Assembly: GCA_036365455.1 (NCBI GenBank)
Contig: JAWQUS010000030.1
Coordinates: forward strand, 16,326,001 to 16,390,000
Direction: 5' to 3'
Length of the DNA: 64,000 nucleotides
Source of the DNA: Macrosoma leucophasiata
Lineage: Eukaryota; Arthropoda; Insecta; Lepidoptera; Hedylidae
The notes under the pieces were generated by a model. It was not told the DNA's origin. It made no database searches and was given only the letters and a program-made list of their open reading frames with translations. Both the position numbers and the translations under genes were made by a program. This document shows, in pieces, positions 1-9,075 of the stretch (its first letter is position 1; each line of letters starts with the position of its first letter).

Positions 1-79
1 TTTTATCCCTTCTATCTTTAGATAGTTGAATTACAGACAATACTGAGTCAACAAGAGCTTATAAGTGTTTTTATATTAT

Positions 80-217
80 TTCGCAATAACACATACTAGT
101 GGAATATAAAAAAAAAAGAAATATGTGTCTTGGAATAGTAGAAATATGTGGCGAGACTCGAACTTGCAGCCACTAGGAATCTAGTCCAGCCGCTCTTCCA
201 ACCGAGCTACCGAAGTC
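80..217 (-). mobile_element. tRNA-derived SINE copy, minus strand
   Basis: Read on the minus strand, a tRNA-like head (about 217 down to 151) has the D-arm text TAGCTCGGTTGGAAGAGC and the T-arm text GTTCGAGTCTCGC. The family tail TGTGTTATTGCGAAA lies near 100-80. The same head and tail recur at 7160, 35788, 43275 and 59335, so this is a dispersed SINE and not a tRNA gene. Confidence 0.6.
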
Positions 218-278
218 CTGCCCGATTTGTCAAATATCGTAAAGAAGGCGCTTTTACCTTTAATAATTGTTTTTATTT

Positions 279-303
279 CAATCAATCAATCAATCAATCA
301 ATA
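279..303. repeat. (CAAT)n microsatellite
   Basis: About six tandem CAAT units, followed by AT-rich sequence. Confidence 0.8.
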
Positions 304-317
304 TTTATTGCAAAATT

Positions 318-436
318 CACAAATTCACAATAACACATGCAGGTGAAATTTTTTATGCCTCAATTAGTTGCATGGGCAGAACTTTAGCTCAGTTGGAAGA
401 GCGGCTGGAATAGATTCTCAGTGGCCGCGAGTTCTT
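318..436 (+). mobile_element. tRNA-derived SINE, partial inverted dimer
   Basis: The family tail appears first in inverted orientation (CACAATAACACATGCAGG near 325-345). A plus-strand tRNA-like head follows (TTTAGCTCAGTTGGAAGAGC, 383-402) and breaks off near 436. This head-with-inverted-tail layout matches the copies at 7160, 43275 and 59335. Confidence 0.5.
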
Positions 437-564
437 TTATAAAAAGATCCTTATCTTAGTGGAGCAGTGAGCAATGAATGGAAGGAGCTATTCTCGGAGT
501 TTCTCTGCGAGATCGAATCAGAAATATATCGCAAAATAGTAATGTTCAGCATTGCCGTGTTCTA

Positions 565-625
565 ATAAGTAAGTCAGTAAGTAACTCTTTATTGTACACA
601 ACATAAATAACAGGAATAAATGGAC
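565..625 (-). repeat. Non-LTR retrotransposon 3' tail
   Basis: On the minus strand the segment ends GTACAATAAAGAGTTACTTAC with short TTAC-type repeats, a typical 3' terminus of CR1/Jockey-like elements. No coding part is attached. Confidence 0.35.
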
Positions 626-653
626 ACAACAAGAACACGGGGAGGTACGTTCG

Positions 654-1075
654 AAATGACGTCATAGTACGGGACCTGCGTGTGGAATCCGTGAAAGAGT
701 TCGTGGCACGTCTTGCACGCGGCATGTATGTCCGCGCCGAGAATGGGCCACACGAGCACCTCCATGGATTTGCCCCACTGCACAGTAGGCCTCCTGATGG
801 GAGACCTCTCCCACGCGAAATCCTCACTGCTCCGGCAATAATCGGAGCACCCCGGGACGACGACTAGGTAGTTAGGTCCGACCCCGCGTTACGCGACCCG
901 CAGCGCTAGTGAGTTTGACTCGATCTGACCTGCTGATAGTTAGGACTGATATCACCCAACCTGGGTTCGAGACCCGGGTGAAGGAGGTTCCCCCTGGGGC
1001 GCGGCCATAAGCCCAGCTGGAGCCAGGGCAGTGGTTGCGCCGTTTAACTGTGGGCGTCGTCATCTTGGTGGGGAC
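654..1075 (+). mobile_element. Jockey-like non-LTR retrotransposon, 3' fragment
   Basis: An open frame at 682-867 encodes the C-terminal tail of a Jockey-type ORF2 (motifs VKEFVARLARGMY and APLHSRPPDGRPLPRE) and stops at 865-867. About 200 bp of GC-rich sequence follows and is probably 3' UTR. Endonuclease and reverse transcriptase domains are missing, so the copy is 5'-truncated. It is a different family from the Jockey-type element at 15.4-20.6 kb. Confidence 0.6.
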
Positions 1076-1499
1076 GCCCGCCACCCTTTGTTGTTGCAGC
1101 TGAGTGCCGAAGAAGCCCGCTGCAACCACCGACAATAGAGAAGAGGTTGAGAGCGCAGCCGGACCTGGATGCCAACACCATGGTGACACGAGTCCACGGT
1201 GCCCACCTTCTCCATCACAGCCCTCAAGGGGGTGCCAAACGTCGCCCTGCAGCCACAGGGCAAAAGAAGCTGCAGCAAAGGGGCATGCCCCGGTGCTGCA
1301 TCCGCGTCGCGCGATAGGTGCGCGCGAAGACCAGTGATGAACAAGAACACAGTACAATTAGATGGCAATGGTCTGGTCCCGTAATTTCTATCGCAGAGAC
1401 AAAATGGTGATAAAAAGTTAGTTTTTGTATAAATGTCTATAAAATGCAGTACTTACCATCCATGTGAACTGTAGGCTTGCTAGCCACTTTCATATCATA
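1076..1499. other. GC-rich then AT-rich stretch, nothing recognised
   Basis: GC-rich to about 1380 with open frames on both strands, none resembling a known protein. It may continue the preceding retrotransposon fragment. From 1380 to 1499 the sequence is AT-rich with no feature seen. Confidence 0.5.
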
Positions 1500-1745
1500 A
1501 CTGGTGGTAGAGCTCGCGGGCGTGGGCACCACCGCATTACCTAACATACTTGCCGCTGAATGGTAGTGTTCAGCACTATCGTGTTCCGGTCAGGTGGTAA
1601 TGACCTTCGGCCCTGTAACTTTCGGCACAGAGGCATACTTTAGGCCTCAGAAGTGGTAACGCATCTGTATTTTGGCATCTGGTCTTTGGGTGGGTGTCTA
1701 TGTGAACTAATGTAAACTGCATGGTTGTTTGCCACTTTCATTAGG
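1500..1745 (+). repeat. Repeat family A (SINE-like), plus strand
   Basis: Begins CTGGTGGTAGAGCTCGCGGG and runs through TGGTAGTGTTCAGCAC and GGCCCTGTAACTT to TGCCACTTTCATTA. The same consensus occurs more than 15 times in this window on both strands, often 5'-truncated and ending in an A-rich run. That pattern fits a retroposed SINE or a LINE 3' end. Its own promoter class was not identified. Confidence 0.7.
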
Positions 1746-2299
1746 TACATAATAAAATAATAATAACTTAAAAAATGAAATGAGGATATAGGTACACCTG
1801 TGACAAACAGCACTGGATAAACTTGAGGCACACCGCGGACCGTGCTAAAATTCCATTCAATCACTTATTCTTGGTGGTTACCTACTACACTATACAGACG
1901 TCAATGGTATTGAAGTAGCATAAAGGTGCTTCACGCTCTCTACCCCGTAACAGACATGACGTGAAGAAGAAGACATGAATTTGCTTCAGATGATTTTCAT
2001 ATCCATAAACAAAAACAATCTCGCCGATTCTAGCCATTTATCAAACTTAAAGGTGCGTCCTCATGCAGCCGCTCCACCCTCGTTTCACCTGAGGCCGATT
2101 TCACCGTCGTAATAAAACGCGTTTTACGCTCCAAGATCAATAACACTAGTGAGTCGTAGTATTATTACATATTATCTGGTGAGTCTTAGAGTTAATATAT
2201 ATATCCTTCTACATTACCCCTAAAGTGGTTTATCAAATTAAACATGTATATTATAATTAAAACATTTATTTGGAATCAACTGTTTTATGGGGAGCTTTG
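1746..2299. other. AT-rich, no feature seen
   Basis: No conserved coding frame, tRNA or clear repeat match within the window. Confidence 0.5.
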
Positions 2300-2575
2300 T
2301 CAATTTATATTGACAAAGCTCGCTCCTCACACCTTCCGCTGTCGTGCCAATTGCACCGCCCTGGCCCAGCGCGCCCTGCTCTCCTCCTCCTGGTTCGCGG
2401 CGGTGGAACCGACGGAGCTCCTTTAAGTCGGCCTCCTGAGCGACCTCTACCTGCTCCTCTTCCTCCTCTACCGGGAGCCGCCAGCAACAAGCCAGCCTCC
2501 ACCAGGCCCAACGCGCCCTGGGCGACGGCAGCCTGGTCGCCGGCGATTCCAAAAAGGATTTCGTATGAAAAATGT
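2300..2575. other. GC-rich island of unknown origin
   Basis: Strongly GC-rich sequence inside AT-rich DNA, open in several frames on both strands. The translations are compositionally biased (Arg, Pro, Ala, Glu) and match no family I know. It starts at a short inverted repeat around GGAGCTTTGTCAATTTATATTG. Protein coding is not supported. Confidence 0.3.
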
Positions 2576-2778
2576 ACAAACACTAACGAACTATGAACAT
2601 AAGAAACATTCACCAACATTATATGTAAGAAACCAATAGAAAAATGCATATCCTAACCATACATTAAGCTAATTTAGATGAAAAAAAAAAAGATTCTTAC
2701 TGTCGTGCGTAATTAATTCATCAAAAACTAAAGAATAATTTTACAAGCAAATACCCTATTTATTATTATTATTTGGTT

Positions 2779-2998
2779 ACTAGCTGACCCGGCTAACTTC
2801 GTATTGCCTCAGAATGAAATAATGTGTCAAAGGTTTGATAGATACGGACTATTTGTATGGGAAATAAAATTGTGGTTTTTACTGTTTCCCTTCAATTTCT
2901 TACCTTTAAACCTTCCCTGGACTTCCAAAACTCATTCAAAACCAAAATCAGCGAAATCGGTTCAGCCGTTCTCGATTTTTAGCGAGACTAACTAACAG
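2779..2998 (+). mobile_element. RTE-like retrotransposon 3' end
   Basis: Contains CTTCGTATTGCCTCA, GGACTATTTGTATGGGAAA and CGGTTCAGCCGTTCTCGA. The same block recurs at 31217 (plus) and 36957 (minus). Only the 3' noncoding end is present. Confidence 0.6.
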
Positions 2999-3202
2999 CA
3001 ACTCGAGACGGATGATGCGGTCGATTCCATTATTTGCATTGAAATTGACCGACTTATATAACAACCAACTAGATCATAATTGCTTTATTTCAAAATAAAT
3101 AAAGTTTTATGTAGGTACCTACTTACGATTCGCAAAACAGGGTCGGTCGTCGTTTTAGTTTTCGTCTTTCGTTCTTCATTCGCATGTTCGCTTTGGATAT
3201 AG

Positions 3203-5395
3203 GTGTGCGTCAGAAAGGCCGGTCACTACTCATATTTAACGTTGATGTAGATATAGAAAATTGCTACCTATTTCCTACCTAACGTGGTTTTTTAACTCGC
3301 GTATTTTTCAAAATATATCACTTTTAAAGGTGACAGGCCATTCTGACGTCAGCTTGGTCGGTCACTCATCCCGTATGTACAAACTTCTGCGAATTATCGA
3401 AATGTTTTTTCACTATTAATTGCTACCTAAAAACCTAGCAGTCTGGATTCCGTAGCTTTTAAGGATAAATAGTTATTAACAAAAACAGTTTACGAAACTT
3501 TGAACGCCTACCATATGAAAATAGCAAATGATGCATAGATGTTTACGTTGCATGATTATTACGTATATTAAGGCGCTAAATGAAAAGTATACCTAGGTAT
3601 TAAAAACACTTAAAACTTTAAATAATACTTACACTGACATGTGAATCTGACTTTAGATGAAGTAACGCCTGTGTAATTGTTAAAGGAGATGTTTCAAAAA
3701 TGTATGGACCTCCGGCCATGTATTGTACCCAATATCATTAACCAGGCAAAATAAATATAAAAACGTTTGTTACTACATATTTTCACTTGCTTTGTTTGCA
3801 GTTACAAAACATAATTTGCAGTTAGAATTGCAACTCAAAACTAATATAGCGGGCGATGTCATTTTGACATTTTCATTTTTAAATTGTTTTTTGATTATAG
3901 AACTTGGAGAAAAAAGTAATATTTTCTAAATACTATCGAAATCGATTGATCCCAAGTGTCGGCTGTATTGCCGCCATGTTTAACATAGTTGAAACTGATA
4001 AAATCGTTTGAATTAAATGTGGTTGTAACTCTAAAATATATTCTTGAATAAATTAATTGTATTTTTTTCGGATTCTTCTTTAATTTACCCATTTTTTGAG
4101 GACGTGTACGAACCAGAGCCGAGCTCGCAACATCTCCTTTATGTTTTCCGAGATTTTCTTAAAGTATATTTTGATATAATAAATTTATTTTGAATGTGTG
4201 TAGTTTTGAACAGCTTTTTTAGTTTGAATACTTTGGTATTTTATGCTGACTATTTACACAAAATGTCAAATCAAAGAGTTATAGGTACTTAGTAATTAAA
4301 ATTTTTGTTTTATTTTGTTTTTATAAGTATCTTGAAACTTTGCAGAAAAATTACACTTTTGTACTCCATTACACCTAACTTACTTATCTACATACTTATT
4401 ATAATTGGCATTATGGTGAATCATTTAGTAAATTTATTTAATTGAAATTAATAATTAAACAATTTAGAAGGTACTAGACCTCGAATAGCAAAGAAAAAAT
4501 GGCTAAATAAGTTGATTTCAATTTTTCATTCAATTTCATTATATTTGTAACGTTTATGTGATTATTTGGGGTAGGCAAGTAGATATAATATGCTGAAGAA
4601 ATTATTCTGAATTCAATCATTAAATATTGAATTATTATTAATGAGTCACTGTCTACTATTCGAGTCACTGTGTACTGCAGTGTTGAGTCACAGTAGCCTA
4701 GTACATACCAGAGCAAACTGGCTCATTTCCCTTTTTTTTTTAAATGGTCTGGCAACTTTAACCTTGTCCTTGTCATATTTGTCTTGAAATTATACTACAG
4801 GGAGAAAGATAAATAAGCAATGCATGTTGAATGTAAATTTCGTATCGCTACATCAATTTTTTCATCATAATATGTACGCCCAGCAAAATCCAAGTTATTG
4901 TTCCCTACCCGATCCGAAAAAATCTTGGAAAACTTAATTTTAACACTAACACATGTGTTTGTTTATCTAAAGCTCAATATTCATGTCAGTGTAAGTATTA
5001 TTTAAAGTTTTTAAGTGTTTTTAGTACCTAAGTATATTTTTCATTTAGCGCCTTAATATACGTAATAATCATGCAACGTAAACATCTATGCATCATTTGC
5101 TATTTCCATATGGTAGGCGTTCAAGGTTTCGTAAACTGTTTTTGTTAATAACTATTTATCCTTAAAAGCTACGGAATCTAGACTGCTAGGTTTTTAGGTA
5201 GCAATTAATAGTGAAAAAAACATTTCGATAATTCGCAGAAGTGGCCGGCCAAGGTGACGTCAGAATGGCCTGTCACCTTTAAAAGTGATATATTTTGAAA
5301 AATACGCAGGTAGCAAATATTTCACGTTAGGTAGCAATTTTCTAAATCTACATCAACGTTAAATATGATTAGTGACCGGCCATTCTGACGCACAC
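3203..5395. mobile_element. 2.2 kb element with about 440-bp inverted arms, 8-bp TSD
   Basis: The left arm (3203-3655) and right arm (about 4957-5395) are near-perfect inverted copies, ending GTGTGCGTCAG on the left and CTGACGCACAC on the right. The 8-bp flank GGATATAG is duplicated exactly at 3195-3202 and 5396-5403. No transposase frame lies between the arms. An unrelated MITE (3682-4141) sits just inside the left arm. The TSD length suits hAT or P-like elements; the long arms resemble foldback elements. Confidence 0.85.
3682..4141. mobile_element. MITE with AAAGGAGATG termini, copy 1
   Basis: Starts AAAGGAGATGTTTCAAAAAT and ends GCAACATCTCCTTT. A second copy lies at 11408-11883 and an end fragment near 6535-6555. 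There is no transposase. Its target duplication is ambiguous. Confidence 0.7.
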
Positions 5396-5403
5396 GGATA
5401 TAG

Positions 5404-6144
5404 TTATGTTTGTAAACAAATTAACTGTCAAAAGTTTACTAATCATGTTTAACTATGTTATATTCGTTTCGTTTACTTTAGTTTGTTAAATTGTTGGCCA
5501 AATAAGGTAAAATTCTGACAATTTCCGTTTCCGACATAACAGAGTAAAAAAAGAGAAGATAATTAAAGTTACGTTCGGAAATCACAGCTAAAGCTGTGCT
5601 AGAAAAAACACTTAAAGTCCGGTCATAACAATATTTCCACGTGTATGATATCCTGTGGTAGAAGTTTTTTTTTGCATAATAGGTATGTATTGCATTATTT
5701 TACGTAGGTACTAATTTATCATGACAACATATCACAACAAATATAATAATTTAGATAAAAACACAACAGTTGTAGGTATCCACTGTGAAAAAAAAACCCG
5801 TAAATCGTTTTTTTTTTCGACATTTGCGGAAAAACTTATTGGACAGTATTGTAAAATGTATTACACAAAATAGTAATATAATCAAAAACTTACTGATATC
5901 TCAATATAAATGCTAATTTTAACAACATCTAAAAAAAACACGCCACGCGTGTAATCCGCACTGCCGTACGGAAAAAGATCGCACGCCTCGCGTGTGTCGC
6001 CGCACAGCTGTATGATTTTTCGAGTTTTCGATACGCAGGTGCGGCCGGACACGTGCTGCGTGTAATTTCCCGCACCGAGAAATAGCGCGGTTTTAGGACC
6101 AGCAGTGAATGTGACGAAAAAACTACACAACTTTATCTAAAACT
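5404..6144. other. Mostly AT-rich; GC-rich 82-codon frame of uncertain status
   Basis: At 6130-5885 on the minus strand an 82-codon open frame is much more GC-rich than its flanks and runs into a good splice-donor sequence (GTAAGTTTTT at about 5892). The product resembles nothing I recognise. About 35 bp around GGACCAGCAGTGAATGTG is shared with 23910-23945, which points to repeat DNA. Confidence 0.25.
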
Positions 6145-6485
6145 AGCGGCCCGCCCCGGCTTCGGGCAGGTGCAATGTTACCTACCCTCTCCTATTCGTC
6201 TTAGCGAGATTATTATAGATTTAGCCCAAAGCCTTCCTCGATATCTTTTATAGTTTAGGCAGCGTACGCAAAATAAGTAACTGGTTGATTTTTTACACCT
6301 TGTGTCCGAAAATCCCAAATCTTACGGAACCCTATTTTTTATTAAATAAAATATAGCCTATGTTACCCGTGGATAATGTATCTTTCGAATAATGAAATAA
6401 TTTTTAAGATCGGTCCAGTAGTTTTTGAGCCTATTCAATACAACCAAACAAACAAAGTTTTCCTCTTTGTAATATCAGTGTAGAT
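6145..6485 (+). mobile_element. Non-LTR retrotransposon 3' end (RTE-like)
   Basis: Runs from CTAGCGGCCCGCCCCGGCTT to GATCGGTCCAGTAGTTTTTG and a CAAACAAACAAAG segment, a typical noncoding 3' end. No coding sequence is attached. Confidence 0.5.
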
Positions 6486-7147
6486 TGATAGTCGGCAATT
6501 AACTATTATTTTACGAACTGTACATTAAATGGGAACAACGCCATACGTTTTTGGACCATCTCCTTTAATGGAAAATTAGGCGTCGGGATAAACATACACA
6601 TGATATCGCTACGCCCCGAGGGTATCATGAAACAGGGTTTTCACAACTTTTATCCGGCCCTGTCTCCTTTCTAGCCCACTTGATGTATCGATGACCCCTA
6701 ACAACACTACCCAGTCTTCCGATAGTATTATTTTTAAGCTTTCTGTAGGTATTATTGAAGTTATTTTACTCCGACGATAAAGAAAAATGCAAAATTATAA
6801 ATATTCATACAAATGTAATAAAAACCTTTGCAGTACAACTAAACAACAATAACAGCGTAAATTTTTATAAATGTCACTTGTGTTCTACAAATAATAATTT
6901 AAAGAAATGTATCTCATACAACCATCGCCATAGATCACTATACCAGATCATCGCTTCGATTTTGGTTCGTATTACGCAAACAAACTGACGGCATAGATAA
7001 ATAATTTACAGTTAAAAACAAAACACGCTTTTAAAACTAATTGAACCCAAAAAACTACAATAAATCAGAAGCAATTGCAAGAAGCAACTGAAAAATTCAT
7101 ATTTTTGTAAACATGTGGGGTGCTTATTATAGGAACTACAGATACAA
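6486..7147. other. AT-rich, one MITE end fragment
   Basis: Near 6535-6555 the text GGACCATCTCCTTT matches the end of the MITE at 3682. Nothing else was recognised. Confidence 0.5.
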
Positions 7148-7159
7148 TACAAAATATTG

Positions 7160-7356
7160 TTTTATATTATTTCGCATTAACACATGCTTGTGAAATATAT
7201 TTTATTTTTAAAGAAAAATCCAGCCGCTCTTCCAATTGAGTAGGGACTTCAGTAGCTCAATTGGAAGAGCGGCTGGACTAGATTCCCAGTAGGCCGCGAG
7301 TTCGAGTCTCGCCTGAAGTCAAATTTTTCTTTCCATTTTTCTTTAAAAATAAAATA
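7160..7356 (+). mobile_element. Inverted-dimer tRNA-derived SINE with 12-bp TSD
   Basis: The centre is a complete tRNA-like head (about 7247-7320; TTCAGTAGCTCAATTGGAAG, then GTTCGAGTCTCGCCTGAAGTC). The right arm is the SINE body. The left arm is the reverse complement of that body plus part of the head (CCAGCCGCTCTTCCAATTGA). Both edges carry TACAAAATATTG (7148-7159 and 7357-7368), a 12-bp target duplication typical of target-primed retroposition rather than cut-and-paste transposition. Confidence 0.8.
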
Positions 7357-7368
7357 TACAAAATATTG

Positions 7369-7655
7369 ATAAATTATTAACAAAAATCAAAATCAATGCC
7401 CCTACGCTTGTTGTACAATAATATGAATTTCTCAATGGTTTCTCAACTGGTCAATTAGTTTTAAAACCATGTTTTTTTTAGTTTCTTAAAGTTACTATAC
7501 TTTAATTAATTCTTTACTTTTTGGTTATGGATATTTTTGTATATTTCTTCGAATTATTGCATTTTTATCGTCGTCCTGACGTGTGCAAAGTTTCAAATTG
7601 AAACTGGTGAAAATTAAGCTGAAAGATTCCGTTTCATACATACAACCCAAGCATA
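7369..7655. other. AT-rich, no feature seen
   Basis: No coding frame or repeat match recognised. Confidence 0.5.
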
Positions 7656-7659
7656 TTTA

Positions 7660-8185
7660 AAGCGTTAAAAAAAACTTCTCGAGTTTTATATTGTAAACGG
7701 GACTTAATCGCGTACTGTTTTAAACGAAGAATTTACCTCGACACTCGACGTTTCGGCCGTGGTCACGTCACGTCAGTCTACTCGTACCGTATGTACTACT
7801 TCGATTAAAATAGTACGCGATTAAGTCTAGTGTTGTTGCAATAGTAATAGTCTATCGATAGTATTGTGAACTATCGTGATCTCGAAAAAATAATCGACAG
7901 CGCGATAGTACTATCGAAAATATCGCCATGCTGCAATACTATCGATACTATTGACTTTATTGACTATTGTTTATAACAATACTATCGATACTATTGATCT
8001 TTGGCAATAGCATTGCTTATTTTTGACTATCGATACTATCGATAGTATCGACAGATTGCAGCATGTCGATATTTTCGATAGTACTATCGCACTATCGACT
8101 ATTTTTCGAGGTCAACTATCGATAGTTTATCAACACTGATTAAGTCCCGTTTACAATAAAAAAATATGAATACAAATCGTGCAAG
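7660..8185. mobile_element. Palindromic element (GTAAACGGGACTTAATCGCG arms)
   Basis: The left arm reads ATTGTAAACGGGACTTAATC and the right arm is its reverse complement, interrupted by the hAT element at 7828-8138. The inner part contains CGACGTTTCGGCCGTGG. One arm recurs alone at 31477-31570. It is a noncoding foldback element. Confidence 0.7.
7828..8138. mobile_element. hAT-like MITE, TATCGATA-rich, nested
   Basis: Termini are TAGTGTTG on the left and CAACACTG on the right (reverse complement CAGTGTTG). ATTAAGTC is duplicated exactly on both sides (7820-7827, 8139-8146). About six copies of the palindrome TATCGATA lie inside its 311 bp, with many partial ATCGA and CGATA sites. It sits inside the right arm of the palindromic element, so it is younger than that element. 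Confidence 0.85.
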
Positions 8186-8256
8186 CATAAAACAATTTAA
8201 CTTTTCGATTGGTCGCGACTAGGTCCATTTCTCCGAACGGCAAGGAAACGTATTTT

Positions 8257-8565
8257 TACTGGTGGTAGAGCTCCAGTGACGGAGCTCGCGGGCGTAGGCA
8301 CCACCGCATTACCTAATATACTTGCCGCTAAATGGTAGTGTTCAGCACAGTACGTTGTGTACATCGTATTCCGGTCAGGTGGCCGGCTCTGTAATTTCCG
8401 CCACAGAGGCGTAACACTTTTGGCCTCATGAGTGGTAACGCATCTGCTTGACCTTGACCTACCACTTTGACCTTGGTCTTTGTGTGGGTGTCTATAGGCT
8501 GCAGTCATCACTTAATATCAATGTGAACTGCATGCTCGTTTGCCACTTTCATTACATAAAAAAAA
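8257..8565 (+). repeat. Repeat family A, near full length
   Basis: Runs from TACTGGTGGTAGAGCTCCAG to TGCCACTTTCATTACATAAA plus an A-rich tail. It is one of the longest copies here. Confidence 0.75.
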
Positions 8566-8653
8566 AGTAAAACGGCCTGACACGCGTGTAACCATTTTTT
8601 TTAGCTTATATACATATATTATATACATTATTATTCGAAGCTTGTATTAATTA

Positions 8654-9075
8654 TCACTTTTCTTCCGAGTCACTTTCGTCTGAGGATATTTCAATTACTA
8701 CAAATGGGTCTTCTATTTCTACTACAGTTGCTGTATAACTATTGCCTAGTTCTTCTAGAAGTGTATTAACGTCTTTGTCACATTCTTGAACTTTATATTC
8801 ACATTTCACACTAATATCATCGTTGTTTACAATTTCAGGTACATAATTCCCATTATTCAACAAGTGTGGACTGTCTCCATTTCTATTTATTTGTAATGTT
8901 TGTTGTGAAGATTCTATTACCATTTCTTTTAGTCGATCTTTGCTGTTGTTTGCTGTTTCTTCAATCAAGTCATCTCTATCTATGTGGTATGATGTTGATG
9001 AGCCTGGATCAATCAAGCTCTCTTCGTCAACGGGATGATTAACGCTCACCCGCTTTTCGTTTTTCTTTGAGAATC
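8654..9075 (-). CDS. Daxx: Daxx-like exon 6 (last)
   Basis: Encodes the acidic, low-complexity C-terminus ending in FVVIEISSDESDSEEK and stop TGA (8656-8654). The best acceptor (TTATTACAG, exon from 9075) is out of phase with exon 5 and would stop after about 12 residues. An acceptor 10 bases further in (CTCAAAG, exon from 9065) restores the frame; so would an additional exon or a one-base error in the A6 run at 9060-9065. Confidence 0.75.

Noticed and set aside
872..1368. Overlapping minus-strand frames opposite the Jockey-like fragment
   Set aside because: Shadow frames in GC-rich noncoding or antisense sequence, with no domain.
2238..2649. Protein-coding gene in the GC-rich island
   Set aside because: Open frames exist on both strands with biased composition and no recognisable domain; GC content alone explains them.
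3682..4141. Mariner-type TA duplication for the AAAGGAGATG MITE
   Set aside because: TA fits one copy but not the other, where TCA fits better; superfamily left open.
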